A stretch of 64,000 nucleotides of DNA from Streptomyces sp. FIT100 (GTDB lineage Bacteria > Actinomycetota > Actinomycetes > Streptomycetales > Streptomycetaceae): the NCBI RefSeq assembly GCF_024584805.1, contig NZ_CP075715.1:4704526-4768525 (forward strand), written 5' to 3'. Made by a program: the position numbers and the translations under genes. Positions 7,958-24,261 of the stretch are shown here, piece by piece. Numbering within the stretch: position 1 is the stretch's first letter; every line of letters begins with the position of its first letter. The notes under the pieces were generated by a model, which had not been told where the DNA came from, did no database searches, and saw only the letters and a list, made by a program, of their open reading frames with translations.

Positions 7958-8488
7958 ATGGCAAGGCCCGACAAGGCTGCCGCGGTAGCCGAGCTCGCGG
8001 ACCAGTTCCGCAGCTCGAACGCCGCTGTGCTGACCGAGTACCGGGGTCTCACCGTGGCGCAGCTCAAGACGCTGCGTCGTTCGCTCGGTGAGAACGCCCA
8101 GTACGCCGTGGTGAAGAACACGCTGACCAAGATTGCGGCCAACGAGGCCGGGATCACTTCGCTCGACGACCAGTTCAATGGTCCGACGGCGGTTGCCTTC
8201 ATCACCGGTGACCCGGTGGAGTCGGCGAAGGGTCTTCGTGACTTCGCCAAGGACAACCCGAATCTCATCATCAAGGCGGGTGTCCTTGACGGCAAGGCGC
8301 TGTCCGCCGATGAGATCAAGAAGCTTGCGGACCTCGAGTCCCGCGAGGTTCTGCTCGCCAAGCTGGCGGGCGCCTTCAAGGGCAAGCAGTCCCAGGCTGC
8401 GCAGCTCTTCCAGGCGCTTCCGTCGAAGCTCGTCCGCACCGTGGACGCGCTTCGCGCCAAGCAGGCCGAGCAGGGCGGTGCCGAGTAA
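7958..8488 (+). CDS. rplJ: 50S ribosomal protein L10
   Basis: 176 residues. Stalk base protein that carries the L12 dimers and binds 23S rRNA. Visible are MARPDKAAAVAELADQF, AVLTEYRGLTVAQ and VVKNTLTKIA in the rRNA-binding domain, and a C-terminal helix LFQALPSKLVRTVDALRAKQ that binds L12. The ATG at 7958 follows GGAAGGAGG. Operon with rplL, 115 bp apart. Confidence 0.98.
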   Translation: MARPDKAAAVAELADQFRSSNAAVLTEYRGLTVAQLKTLRRSLGENAQYAVVKNTLTKIAANEAGITSLDDQFNGPTAVAFITGDPVESAKGLRDFAKDNPNLIIKAGVLDGKALSADEIKKLADLESREVLLAKLAGAFKGKQSQAAQLFQALPSKLVRTVDALRAKQAEQGGAE

Positions 8489-8603
8489 TTCGGCTCGCGC
8501 ATTGATCCGCGCCGCCTGAGGCGGCACGGGTCGCAGCGGGCCACCGTACGCCCGCCTCACATGTACATCCGGCACCAGCCGAATTAGTGGAAGGACCGCC
8601 ATC

Positions 8604-8987
8604 ATGGCGAAGCTCAGCCAGGACGACCTGCTCGCGCAGTTCGAGGAGATGACCCTCATCGAGCTCTCCGAGTTCGTGAAGGCCTTCGAGGAGAAGTTCG
8701 ACGTCACCGCCGCCGCCGCGGTCGCCGTTGCCGGCCCCGCCGGCCCGGGCGCCGTTGCCGAGGCCGTCGAGGAGCAGGACGAGTTCGACGTCATCCTCAC
8801 CGGCGCCGGCGAGAAGAAGATCCAGGTCATCAAGGTCGTGCGTGAGCTGACCTCCCTGGGTCTGAAGGAGGCCAAGGACCTCGTCGACGGCACCCCGAAG
8901 CCGGTCCTCGAGAAGGTCGCCAAGGAGGCCGCGGAGAAGGCTGCCGAGTCCCTCAAGGCCGCCGGCGCCTCCGTCGAGGTCAAGTAA
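8604..8987 (+). CDS. rplL: 50S ribosomal protein L7/L12
   Basis: 127 residues. Multicopy stalk protein that recruits EF-G, EF-Tu and IF2. An N-terminal dimerisation domain (LLAQFEEMTLIELSEFVKAF), a flexible Ala/Gly/Pro hinge (about residues 38-52) and the C-terminal factor-binding domain with KKIQVIKVVRELTSLGLKEA. The ATG at 8604 follows GGAAGGACC. Followed by a strong terminator. Confidence 0.98.
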   Translation: MAKLSQDDLLAQFEEMTLIELSEFVKAFEEKFDVTAAAAVAVAGPAGPGAVAEAVEEQDEFDVILTGAGEKKIQVIKVVRELTSLGLKEAKDLVDGTPKPVLEKVAKEAAEKAAESLKAAGASVEVK

Positions 8988-9063
8988 GTCTCGACTGCGC
9001 CCACGGGCGCACGGTGCGCCGCGAGCGGGTCCCCTGACTCCGTGCTGTAACGCGCACACGCTG

Positions 9064-9095
9064 AAGGGCGATCACCCATACGGGTGGTCGCCTTT
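9064..9095 (+). terminator. Terminator after rplL
   Basis: A 14-bp stem (9064-9077 with 9082-9095, two G-U pairs) with an ATAC loop and a short T-run in the 3' arm. It probably thins transcription into rpoBC rather than blocking it completely. Confidence 0.85.
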
Positions 9096-9125
9096 CGGCG
9101 TCTCGGAGACACCCGGGAGGGCGTC

Positions 9126-9153
9126 TTGCACTGACCGCTGCGGAGAGTAAGGT
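9126..9153 (+). promoter_or_regulatory. Candidate upstream rpoB promoter
   Basis: TTGCAC (9126-9131), 16-bp spacer, TAAGGT (9148-9153), just after the rplL terminator. Weaker than the proximal candidate at 9359-9387. Confidence 0.35.
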
Positions 9154-9358
9154 GATCTTCGCCGTGCGCCAGGTGACGATCTCCACGGAGTGGGGGGCCT
9201 TGACGAACCGCACGCAGCGCGCAATTCTCAGGACGCGTCGTCACAACGATCCGGGTTCGAGGCATGGATCGACGACTGAACGGGCAGTATCGGTGTGCGC
9301 CTCCAGCGCACGGCATACCGCGGAGTTGAGAACAACGAGGGTCCCGGAAAACCCGCCC

Positions 9359-9387
9359 TGGACATCAGTGGGCCAAGTGGCTACACT
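9359..9387 (+). promoter_or_regulatory. Probable main rpoBC promoter
   Basis: TGGACA (9359-9364), ideal 17-bp spacer, TACACT (9382-9387). Predicts a leader of about 175 nt before the TTG start of rpoB. The region 8988-9358 otherwise holds only the terminator and no gene. Confidence 0.6.
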
Positions 9388-9567
9388 GACCCTTTGCGCT
9401 GCCTGTTAGCTGCCCCCTGCCCGTCACCAGGGGCATCCCCTCGCACGAGCATCGACGACCGAATAGCCCTGACCTGGCCTTTCGACCATTTCAGGAATGT
9501 CTGTCTCCCTGCCCGGCGTGGGACCGGTACGCGCGTAGTGAGTCCGAGCCCTCGGAAGGACCCCCTC

Positions 9568-12500
9568 TTGGCCGCCTCGCGCAACGCCTCGACCGCGAAT
9601 ATGAACAACGGCGCAAGCACCGCCCCGCTGCGCATCTCCTTTGCAAAGATCAAGGAGCCCCTCGAGGTTCCGAACCTCCTCGCGCTGCAGACCGAGAGCT
9701 TTGACTGGCTGCTCGGCAATGCCGCATGGAAGGCTCGTGTCGAGGCGGCTCTGGAGTCCGGACAGGACGTCCCCACGAAGTCCGGTCTGGAGGAGATCTT
9801 CGAGGAGATCTCCCCGATCGAGGACTTCTCCGGGTCGATGTCGCTGACCTTCCGCGACCACCGCTTCGAGCCCCCCAAGAACTCGATCGACGAGTGCAAG
9901 GAGCGCGACTTCACGTACGCCGCGCCGCTCTTCGTCACGGCCGAGTTCACCAACAACGAGACCGGCGAGATCAAGTCCCAGACGGTCTTCATGGGCGACT
10001 TCCCGCTCATGACCAACAAGGGCACCTTCGTCATCAACGGCACCGAGCGTGTCGTGGTGTCGCAGCTGGTCCGCTCGCCGGGTGTCTACTTCGACTCCTC
10101 CATCGACAAGACGTCCGACAAGGACATCTTCTCGGCCAAGATCATCCCGTCCCGGGGTGCCTGGCTGGAGATGGAGATCGACAAGCGCGACATGGTCGGT
10201 GTCCGTATCGACCGCAAGCGCAAGCAGTCCGTCACCGTCCTCCTGAAGGCTCTCGGCTGGACCACCGAGCAGATCCTGGAGGAGTTCGGCGAGTACGAGT
10301 CGATGCGCGCCACCCTGGAGAAGGACCACACCCAGGGCCAGGACGACGCGCTGCTCGACATCTACCGCAAGCTGCGCCCGGGCGAGCCCCCGACGCGTGA
10401 GGCCGCGCAGACGCTGCTCGAGAACCTGTACTTCAACCCGAAGCGCTACGACCTCGCCAAGGTCGGCCGCTACAAGGTCAACAAGAAGCTCGGCGCGGAC
10501 GAGCCGCTGGACGCCGGCGTGCTCACCACCGACGACGTCATCGCGACCATCAAGTACCTGGTCAAGCTGCACGCCGGCGAGATCGAGACGGTCGGTGAGA
10601 ACGGCAACAACATCGTCGTCGAGACCGACGACATCGACCACTTCGGCAACCGTCGTCTGCGCAACGTCGGCGAGCTCATCCAGAACCAGGTCCGTACGGG
10701 TCTCGCCCGTATGGAGCGCGTCGTGCGCGAGCGCATGACCACCCAGGACGTCGAGGCGATCACGCCGCAGACCCTGATCAACATCCGGCCGGTCGTCGCC
10801 TCCATCAAGGAGTTCTTCGGCACCAGCCAGCTGTCCCAGTTCATGGACCAGAACAACCCGCTGTCCGGCCTGACCCACAAGCGCCGCCTGTCGGCGCTGG
10901 GCCCCGGCGGTCTCTCCCGTGAGCGGGCGGGCTTCGAGGTCCGAGACGTGCACCCGTCCCACTACGGACGCATGTGCCCGATCGAGACCCCCGAAGGCCC
11001 GAACATCGGTCTGATCGGTTCGCTCGCCTCGTACGGCCGCGTCAACGCGTTCGGCTTCGTCGAGACGCCGTACCGCAAGGTCACCGACGGCCAGGTCACC
11101 GACGAGGTGGACTACCTGACCGCCGACGAGGAGGACCGCTACGTCATCGCGCAGGCCAACGCCGCGCTCGGTGACGACCTGCGGTTCGCCGAGGCCCGCG
11201 TCCTGGTGCGCCGCCGTGGCGGCGAGGTCGACTACGTCGCACCCGGCGACGTGGACTACATGGACGTCTCGCCGCGCCAGATGGTGTCGGTCGCGACCGC
11301 CATGATCCCGTTCCTCGAGCACGACGACGCCAACCGTGCCCTCATGGGCGCGAACATGATGCGCCAGGCCGTTCCGCTCATCAAGGCGGAGGCCCCGCTC
11401 GTCGGCACCGGCATGGAGTACCGCTGCGCCACCGACGCCGGTGACGTGGTCAAGGCCGAGAAGGACGGTGTGATCCAGGAGCTCTCCGCGGACTACATCA
11501 CCGTCGCCAACGACGACGGCACGTACAACACGTACCGCCTGGCCAAGTTCGCCCGCTCCAACCAGGGCACCTCGGTCAACCAGAAGGTCGTCGTCGCCGA
11601 GGGCGACCGGGTCATCGAGGGCCAGGTCCTCGCCGACGGGCCGGCCACCGAGAACGGTGAGATGGCGCTCGGCAAGAACCTGCTCGTGGCGTTCATGCCG
11701 TGGGAGGGCCACAACTACGAGGACGCGATCATCCTGTCGCAGCGCCTCGTGCAGGACGACGTCCTCTCCTCGATCCACATCGAGGAGCACGAGGTCGACG
11801 CCCGTGACACCAAGCTCGGCCCGGAGGAGATCACCCGGGACATCCCGAACGTCTCCGAGGAGGTCCTCGCCGACCTCGACGAGCGCGGCATCATCCGTAT
11901 CGGTGCCGAGGTCGTCGCCGGCGACATCCTGGTCGGCAAGGTCACCCCGAAGGGCGAGACCGAGCTGACCCCGGAGGAGCGCCTGCTCCGCGCGATCTTC
12001 GGTGAGAAGGCCCGTGAGGTCCGTGACACCTCGCTGAAGGTGCCGCACGGCGAGACCGGCAAGGTCATCGGCGTCCGCGTCTTCGACCGCGAGGAGGGCG
12101 ACGAGCTGCCGCCGGGCGTGAACCAGCTGGTCCGCGTCTACGTCGCGCAGAAGCGCAAGATCACCGACGGTGACAAGCTCGCCGGCCGCCACGGCAACAA
12201 GGGCGTCATCTCGAAGATCCTGCCGATCGAGGACATGCCGTTCCTGGAGGACGGCACCCCGGTCGACATCATCCTCAACCCGCTGGGTGTCCCGTCCCGA
12301 ATGAACCCGGGACAGGTCCTGGAGATCCACCTCGGCTGGCTCGCCAGCCGTGGCTGGGACGTCTCCGGCCTCGCGGATGAGTGGGCGCAGCGCCTGCAGG
12401 CCATCGGCGCCGACCAGGTCGAGCCGGGCACCAACGTCGCGACCCCGGTCTTCGACGGTGCGCGCGAGGACGAGCTGGCGGGTCTGCTGCAGCACACCAT

Positions 12501-13053
12501 CCCGAACCGGGACGGCGAGCGCATGGTGCTCCCGACCGGTAAGGCCCGGCTGTTCGACGGCCGCTCCGGTGAGCCGTTCCCGGACCCGATCTCCGTCGGG
12601 TACATGTACATCCTCAAGCTCCACCACCTGGTCGACGACAAGCTGCACGCCCGCTCGACCGGTCCGTACTCGATGATCACCCAGCAGCCGCTGGGTGGTA
12701 AGGCTCAGTTCGGTGGCCAGCGCTTCGGTGAGATGGAGGTGTGGGCGCTCGAGGCTTACGGCGCCGCTTACGCCCTCCAGGAGCTGCTGACCATCAAGTC
12801 CGACGACGTCACCGGCCGCGTGAAGGTCTACGAGGCCATCGTCAAGGGCGAGAACATCCCCGAGCCCGGCATCCCCGAGTCCTTCAAGGTGCTCATCAAG
12901 GAGATGCAGTCCCTGTGCCTCAACGTGGAGGTGCTGTCCTCGGACGGCATGTCCATCGAGATGCGCGACACCGACGAGGACGTCTTCCGCGCCGCGGAGG
13001 AGCTCGGTATCGACCTGTCCCGGCGCGAGCCGAGCAGCGTCGAAGAGGTCTGA
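9568..13053 (+). CDS. rpoB: DNA-directed RNA polymerase subunit beta
   Basis: 1161 residues, the standard Streptomyces length. The TTG at 9568 (MAASRNAST...) is chosen because GGAAGGA lies 7 nt upstream and the product aligns with known family N-termini; upstream in-frame codons extend into the leader. The rifampicin region SQLSQFMDQNNPLSGLTHKR / RLSALGPGGLSRERAGFEVR has the sensitive residues (Asp516, His526, Ser531 in E. coli numbering). The catalytic-cleft segment HGNKGVISKILP and the C-terminal clamp SFKVLIKEMQSLCLNVEVL are intact. Co-transcribed with rpoC across a 91-bp gap that contains a hairpin. Confidence 0.99.
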   Translation: MAASRNASTANMNNGASTAPLRISFAKIKEPLEVPNLLALQTESFDWLLGNAAWKARVEAALESGQDVPTKSGLEEIFEEISPIEDFSGSMSLTFRDHRFEPPKNSIDECKERDFTYAAPLFVTAEFTNNETGEIKSQTVFMGDFPLMTNKGTFVINGTERVVVSQLVRSPGVYFDSSIDKTSDKDIFSAKIIPSRGAWLEMEIDKRDMVGVRIDRKRKQSVTVLLKALGWTTEQILEEFGEYESMRATLEKDHTQGQDDALLDIYRKLRPGEPPTREAAQTLLENLYFNPKRYDLAKVGRYKVNKKLGADEPLDAGVLTTDDVIATIKYLVKLHAGEIETVGENGNNIVVETDDIDHFGNRRLRNVGELIQNQVRTGLARMERVVRERMTTQDVEAITPQTLINIRPVVASIKEFFGTSQLSQFMDQNNPLSGLTHKRRLSALGPGGLSRERAGFEVRDVHPSHYGRMCPIETPEGPNIGLIGSLASYGRVNAFGFVETPYRKVTDGQVTDEVDYLTADEEDRYVIAQANAALGDDLRFAEARVLVRRRGGEVDYVAPGDVDYMDVSPRQMVSVATAMIPFLEHDDANRALMGANMMRQAVPLIKAEAPLVGTGMEYRCATDAGDVVKAEKDGVIQELSADYITVANDDGTYNTYRLAKFARSNQGTSVNQKVVVAEGDRVIEGQVLADGPATENGEMALGKNLLVAFMPWEGHNYEDAIILSQRLVQDDVLSSIHIEEHEVDARDTKLGPEEITRDIPNVSEEVLADLDERGIIRIGAEVVAGDILVGKVTPKGETELTPEERLLRAIFGEKAREVRDTSLKVPHGETGKVIGVRVFDREEGDELPPGVNQLVRVYVAQKRKITDGDKLAGRHGNKGVISKILPIEDMPFLEDGTPVDIILNPLGVPSRMNPGQVLEIHLGWLASRGWDVSGLADEWAQRLQAIGADQVEPGTNVATPVFDGAREDELAGLLQHTIPNRDGERMVLPTGKARLFDGRSGEPFPDPISVGYMYILKLHHLVDDKLHARSTGPYSMITQQPLGGKAQFGGQRFGEMEVWALEAYGAAYALQELLTIKSDDVTGRVKVYEAIVKGENIPEPGIPESFKVLIKEMQSLCLNVEVLSSDGMSIEMRDTDEDVFRAAEELGIDLSRREPSSVEEV

Positions 13054-13060
13054 CGGGTCT

Positions 13061-13089
13061 GGCCGGGGCTCCCACAAAGAGCCCCGGCC
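13061..13089 (+). terminator. Hairpin between rpoB and rpoC
   Basis: A perfect 11-bp stem GGCCGGGGCTC/GAGCCCCGGCC with a 7-nt loop. In an operon that must be read through, it is more likely a partial attenuator or RNA-processing/stability element than a full terminator. Confidence 0.6.
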
Positions 13090-13144
13090 GTCCCCGGACC
13101 CGTTCAGACCATTGACTTACGACCCTGAGAGGGATTGACGCATA

Positions 13145-17059
<3,915 letters not shown>

Positions 17060-17072
17060 GGCGTACGTCTGA

Positions 17073-17110
17073 CGAAGGGCGGTCACCCCATGCGGGGTGG
17101 CCGCCCTTCG
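17073..17110 (+). terminator. Terminator after rpoC
   Basis: CGAAGGGCGGTCACCCC and CGGGGTGGCCGCCCTTCG form an almost perfect 17-bp stem with a 3-4 nt loop, 14 bp past the stop. No T-run. Confidence 0.9.
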
Positions 17111-17376
17111 GCGTGTCAGCGGCCGGGAGTGGCCGGAGGGGCGTGGGACGGGCGTGGGAGTCCGCCCCCGACCCGGCGGTCATCCGGCGGCCCGGGGGCG
17201 TCGGCGGTGTGGTACGGGGCGAGTCAGGCCGCGCCTCGCCCCGGTCCGGCGGCCTCGCCCTGGTCTCGCACAGGTCCTGCCGTAGCATTTTTGTGAACGC
17301 TTGCCCCGAAACGGGAAGTGGATCTAGCGGCTGGGCCCGCGAAGTGACCAGCGTGTCCGCTGTCCAGGCATTTGTT

Positions 17377-17405
17377 TTGACCGGAGTGATTGAGGTAGGT
17401 ACGCT
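17377..17405 (+). promoter_or_regulatory. Probable str-operon (rpsL) promoter
   Basis: TTGACC (17377-17382), 17-bp spacer, TACGCT (17400-17405), a good housekeeping promoter in the 538-bp rpoC-rpsL gap. Predicts a leader of about 185 nt. The rest of the gap (17111-17376) shows no gene. Confidence 0.7.
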
Positions 17406-17523
17406 CAGACCTTGTGCCTGGGGTGTGCCCTGGCCCTCGTGCGTGCCTTCAACCGTACGGGGAGCCTGCACCGGCCACCGCAATCTGCGCTCTCTCTGCC
17501 TTTCGGCGGGAGCCTGCAGCATT

Positions 17524-17548
17524 CGACACACCCGACCGCGTGGGTCGG
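17524..17548 (+). promoter_or_regulatory. Leader hairpin motif shared with the rpsJ operon, copy 1
   Basis: A 25-nt segment containing the 6-bp hairpin CCGACC-GCGTG-GGTCGG, 50 nt before the rpsL start. The same 25 nt with one change occurs 63 nt before rpsJ (29787-29811). Both copies are followed by GTTCCAG. Likely a conserved 5'-UTR element of the two ribosomal operons. Confidence 0.65.
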
Positions 17549-17597
17549 CGACGTTCCAGGTTAGCTTTACTGACGGCACACAGAAACCGGAGAAGTA

Positions 17598-17969
17598 GTG
17601 CCTACGATCCAGCAGCTGGTCCGCAAGGGCCGGCAGGACAAGGTCGAGAAGAACAAGACGCCCGCACTCGAGGGTTCCCCTCAGCGCCGCGGCGTCTGCA
17701 CGCGTGTGTTCACGACCACCCCGAAGAAGCCGAACTCGGCCCTCCGTAAGGTCGCGCGTGTGCGTCTGACCTCGGGCATCGAGGTCACGGCCTACATCCC
17801 GGGTGAGGGACACAACCTGCAGGAGCACTCCATCGTGCTCGTGCGTGGTGGCCGTGTGAAGGACCTGCCGGGTGTTCGCTACAAGATCATCCGCGGCTCG
17901 CTCGACACCCAGGGTGTCAAGAACCGCAAGCAGGCCCGCAGCCGCTACGGCGCCAAGAAGGAGAAGTAA
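17598..17969 (+). CDS. rpsL: 30S ribosomal protein S12
   Basis: 123 residues. Decoding-centre protein controlling fidelity. Streptomycin-relevant segments are wild type: TTTPKKPNSALRKVARVRL (Lys43 region) and RGGRVKDLPGVRYKIIRG (Lys88/Pro91 region). GTG at 17598 follows CGGAGAAGTA. First gene of the str operon rpsL-rpsG-fusA-tuf. Confidence 0.98.
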   Translation: MPTIQQLVRKGRQDKVEKNKTPALEGSPQRRGVCTRVFTTTPKKPNSALRKVARVRLTSGIEVTAYIPGEGHNLQEHSIVLVRGGRVKDLPGVRYKIIRGSLDTQGVKNRKQARSRYGAKKEK

Positions 17970-17971
17970 GA

Positions 17972-18442
17972 ATGCCTCGTAAGGGCCCCGCCCCGAAGCG
18001 CCCGGTCATCATCGACCCGGTTTACGGTTCTCCTCTGGTGACCTCGCTGATCAACAAGATCCTGCTCAACGGCAAGCGTTCCACCGCTGAGCGCATCGTC
18101 TACGGCGCCATGGAAGGCCTCCGCGAGAAGACCGGCGCAGACCCGGTCATCACGCTGAAGCGCGCCCTCGAGAACGTCAAGCCGTCTCTCGAGGTCAAGT
18201 CCCGCCGTGTCGGTGGCGCCACCTACCAGGTGCCGATCGAGGTCAAGCCCGGTCGTGCCTCCACCCTCGCGCTGCGCTGGGTCGTGGGTTACTCCCGCGC
18301 CCGTCGCGAGAAGACCATGACCGAGCGCCTCATGAACGAGCTCCTTGACGCCTCGAACGGCCTCGGCGCTGCGGTCAAGAAGCGTGAGGACACGCACAAG
18401 ATGGCCGAGTCCAACAAGGCCTTCGCGCACTACCGCTGGTAG
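17972..18442 (+). CDS. rpsG: 30S ribosomal protein S7
   Basis: 156 residues. Head-assembly initiator that binds the 3' major domain of 16S rRNA and contacts E-site tRNA. Typical MPRKGPAPKRPVIIDPVYGS start, NKILLNGKRSTAERI and the GGATYQVPIEVKPGR beta-hairpin region; C-terminus MAESNKAFAHYRW. It starts two bases after rpsL, so the two are translationally coupled. Confidence 0.98.
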   Translation: MPRKGPAPKRPVIIDPVYGSPLVTSLINKILLNGKRSTAERIVYGAMEGLREKTGADPVITLKRALENVKPSLEVKSRRVGGATYQVPIEVKPGRASTLALRWVVGYSRARREKTMTERLMNELLDASNGLGAAVKKREDTHKMAESNKAFAHYRW

Positions 18443-18481
18443 TCGCAACCCCATCGAGAACCGAGAGAAGACGAAAGCCTT

Positions 18482-20608
<2,127 letters not shown>

Positions 20609-20644
20609 CTCACCCGAGTACACGCTTTAGGCTTGACGCCGTGA

Positions 20645-20688
20645 CCGTCGGGGCGTTCCCCGCGAACCCGTGAGGTTCGCCCCGACGG
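20645..20688 (+). promoter_or_regulatory. Nested hairpin in the fusA-tuf gap
   Basis: Outer arms CCGTCGGG/CCCGACGG enclose an inner GCGAACC-CGTGA-GGTTCGC stem. It lies between fusA and tuf, where streptomycetes may attenuate or independently start tuf transcription; function inferred. Confidence 0.5.
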
Positions 20689-20761
20689 CCGGCACCACCA
20701 GCAAAGATCACCCTGGCGCCGATGAGTAAGGCGTACAGAACCACTCCACAGGAGGACCCCA

Positions 20762-21955
<1,194 letters not shown>

Positions 21956-21993
21956 GTCCCGGTGGTTTGACCTGGCAGCTCACCGAGCTGCAA

Positions 21994-22027
21994 GAAGGGC
22001 CCCGCGCCTCTGGGTGCGGGGCCCTTC
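21994..22027 (+). terminator. Terminator after tuf
   Basis: GAAGGGCCCCGC and GCGGGGCCCTTC form a perfect 12-bp stem with a 10-nt loop, 39 bp past tuf and 15 bp before the convergent PIG-L gene's stop, so it may serve both. Confidence 0.9.
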
Positions 22028-22041
22028 GGCATGTCCGCGTG

Positions 22042-24261
22042 TCAGGTGCGGACCCGGGCCGGGGTCCAGACCCACGGGTGGGCGTCCGCGCCCATGCCGA
22101 CGGCCGTGGCACCGGAGGCGCCCAGGTGGAGCGCGGGGGAGTCCAGCGGCTCGACGCCCTGAGTGCGGGTCAGGATCCGGGGCCCTTCGCGGAGTCGGAT
22201 CCGGCCGCGGAGATCCCGGCCGAGCAGTACCGGACCGGTGGGGGAGGGGGCCGCGGCGAGCGCGCCGTAACCGTCGAAGCCCGCGCGCAGCACCCGGCCG
22301 TCGGCCCGCACCGACGTCACCGCCGACTCGGCCGGCCGGCGGTAGTGGAGCTCCACGCCACCGCCGGGTGCGGGCACCGCGGTGAGCGACTCGCCGGCTG
22401 CCGCAGGCGTCCCCGTCGGGCGGAGGGTGAGCTCCTGACCCGGCGCGTCCTGGGTCCAGTGGTGCACGGAGTCGCGGCCCGCGGCGTGGACGTGGACCAG
22501 CCCGGCAGCGTCCACGACCGCCGAGAGACCGTCCTGGATCCCGCCGGCCGCGTTTGTCCCTTCGGTCCCGCGAGCCCTTCCGTCGGCCCTTCCGTCGGTC
22601 CACCCGTCGGTCTCGCCGCCGGCCCACCCTTCGGTCTCGCCGCCGCCGAGATCGCGCCACCGGTCCCAGCGCCCGTCACTGCCCCGCACGCGTGCGCTGA
22701 GGCCCTTGTCCGCGTTGCGTACGAAGAGGTGGACCCGCCCGTCGGGGGCGGCCACCGCGACCGGAACGCCGATCCGGCGGCCCCGGTCGTCGTCCCGCTC
22801 CGGATTGCCGAGGCCCCGCCAGGCGAGGAAGTCCCCGCCCGCGGCACGCTGTTCGAGTACGACGATCTCGCGCCGGTTCGCCCCGCCGTGCCCGCCGAAC
22901 GCGGCGAACCGCAGCCCGAAGAGCAGCTGCCGCCCGTCCGCGAGCGCCGCCGAGCCCAGCGCGGGCGCGAGCGGCCCGCCGCCGAGGTCGTCGGGGTCGC
23001 CCCATTGGCCGCTGCCGGGCGCGGTCTCGCGCCAGCGCACGGCCCGGAGCCCCAGCACCCCGTAGGCGGTGAGCCGCCCGTCCGCCTCGTCGGTCACGAG
23101 GGGCCGGGCACCCGGATAGCGGTGGTGGGTCGAGCGGACCCAGCCCTTCTTGTTCGTCAACGGGCGTGTGCCGCCCACGTTGTAGTCGCCGCAGCCGGAC
23201 GGGTTGCCGCACGGCCAGTCCGGGTCGCCTCCGTACGGGACGAGATGGGCGGCCTTCTCGGCGAGCGTGGCGGCGGGCAGGTTCTTGGGCCAGTGCCGGT
23301 TGTAGTAGCCGCGGAAGGCGGTGGCGACGAACGCCGGGAGCTGTCCACCGTCCTTCGCCGACTCGGCCACCCAGCGCAGCATCGCCGCCCAGCTGAAGCA
23401 CGCCACCGCGGTGTGGTCGGCGTGGTCCGCGTAGCCGCGCTGCTCGCTGTCCTTCTTACGGGTCGCCTCGTCGCTGTGCTGGATGTCCGGGTCGGGATCC
23501 AGGGTCTGGACGACGGTCGGCCGGTACTGATCCATGAGCCCGACGAGCACGTCGACGAGCTGGTCGTAGTCGTACGACACGGTTCTGTGCAGCGGTGAGT
23601 CGGCGGAGACGACGGTGTGCAGGCCCAGCGCCCGGTCGCGCCAGAGGCTGGGCAGCGCATCCCAGCGGCGGGGCGTGTGCATGGGGAGGTTGAGGAAGAG
23701 CAGTTCGATCCGGCGGTCGCCGTTGGCGAGCGTGTCGACCTCGGCCCGGTGGTCGCCGCGGAGCGAGGCCACGCCCTTCTGCCACTCGGTGAACCGGTCG
23801 AGGCCGAGCATGGAGGCGTATGCCTGGCGCAGGCCCTGGTGGCGGGCGGAGGAGTAGGCGGGGCGGTCGGCCGGGACGTCCCGGCCGCCGGGTATGTGGT
23901 TCCTGCCGTCGTGCTCCCCGGCGGTGACGTACACGCAGAGGAGGGGGACCCCGGAGTCCACCAGCCGCTGGGTGTCCGGGTTCATGAAGTACAGGTCGTC
24001 GTCCGGGTGCGCCAGGATCTGCATCAGCTGGGCGCGGCGTGAGCGGGCGATCGGCATGCCGGGCGCGGGATCCGCGGTGGGGGTGGGGCGCCGGGGCGCG
24101 GGCACGGAGCAGGCGGTGAGTGCGCTCGCGGCAGCGGTTCCGGCGAGGGCGGTGAGGGCGGCGAGGACGGAGCGCCGGCGAGGCCGGGGTCGCTCGGCCA
24201 ACCCGTCGGGTCTGCCTGTGGAATGTGCCGCAGGCATGCTGCGCGCAGCGCTCTCGTTCAC
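22042..24261 (-). CDS. PIG-L family deacetylase, Tat/lipoprotein-type, with C-terminal repeat domain
   Basis: 739 residues. An N-terminal twin-arginine signal (RPRRRSVLAALTALAG) runs into a lipobox-like SALTAC, predicting an extracytoplasmic lipoprotein. The PIG-L/LmbE metal-binding motif AHPDDD is in LMQILAHPDDDLYFMNP (about residue 85), with HADHTAVAC later as the matching histidine site, so it probably N-deacetylates an amidosugar; the substrate is unknown. The C-terminal ~330 residues look like beta-propeller repeats (DGRQLLFGLRF, DGRVHLFVRN, AGLVHVHAAG). A low-complexity DGWTDGRADGRARG insert lies between repeats. GTG at 24261 is preceded by GGAG; an ATG at 24237 is possible. Confidence 0.85.
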   Translation of the reverse strand: MNESAARSMPAAHSTGRPDGLAERPRPRRRSVLAALTALAGTAAASALTACSVPAPRRPTPTADPAPGMPIARSRRAQLMQILAHPDDDLYFMNPDTQRLVDSGVPLLCVYVTAGEHDGRNHIPGGRDVPADRPAYSSARHQGLRQAYASMLGLDRFTEWQKGVASLRGDHRAEVDTLANGDRRIELLFLNLPMHTPRRWDALPSLWRDRALGLHTVVSADSPLHRTVSYDYDQLVDVLVGLMDQYRPTVVQTLDPDPDIQHSDEATRKKDSEQRGYADHADHTAVACFSWAAMLRWVAESAKDGGQLPAFVATAFRGYYNRHWPKNLPAATLAEKAAHLVPYGGDPDWPCGNPSGCGDYNVGGTRPLTNKKGWVRSTHHRYPGARPLVTDEADGRLTAYGVLGLRAVRWRETAPGSGQWGDPDDLGGGPLAPALGSAALADGRQLLFGLRFAAFGGHGGANRREIVVLEQRAAGGDFLAWRGLGNPERDDDRGRRIGVPVAVAAPDGRVHLFVRNADKGLSARVRGSDGRWDRWRDLGGGETEGWAGGETDGWTDGRADGRARGTEGTNAAGGIQDGLSAVVDAAGLVHVHAAGRDSVHHWTQDAPGQELTLRPTGTPAAAGESLTAVPAPGGGVELHYRRPAESAVTSVRADGRVLRAGFDGYGALAAAPSPTGPVLLGRDLRGRIRLREGPRILTRTQGVEPLDSPALHLGASGATAVGMGADAHPWVWTPARVRT

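Noticed and set aside
10840..11040. Rifampicin-resistance substitutions in rpoB
   Set aside because: The Asp516, His526 and Ser531 equivalents are all the sensitive residues.
9424..13077. 1217-residue open frame antisense to rpoB
   Set aside because: GC-rich third positions of rpoB create long stop-free antisense frames; the composition is unnatural and no family is recognisable.
17700..17900. Streptomycin-resistance substitutions in rpsL
   Set aside because: The Lys43, Lys88 and Pro91 regions are wild type.
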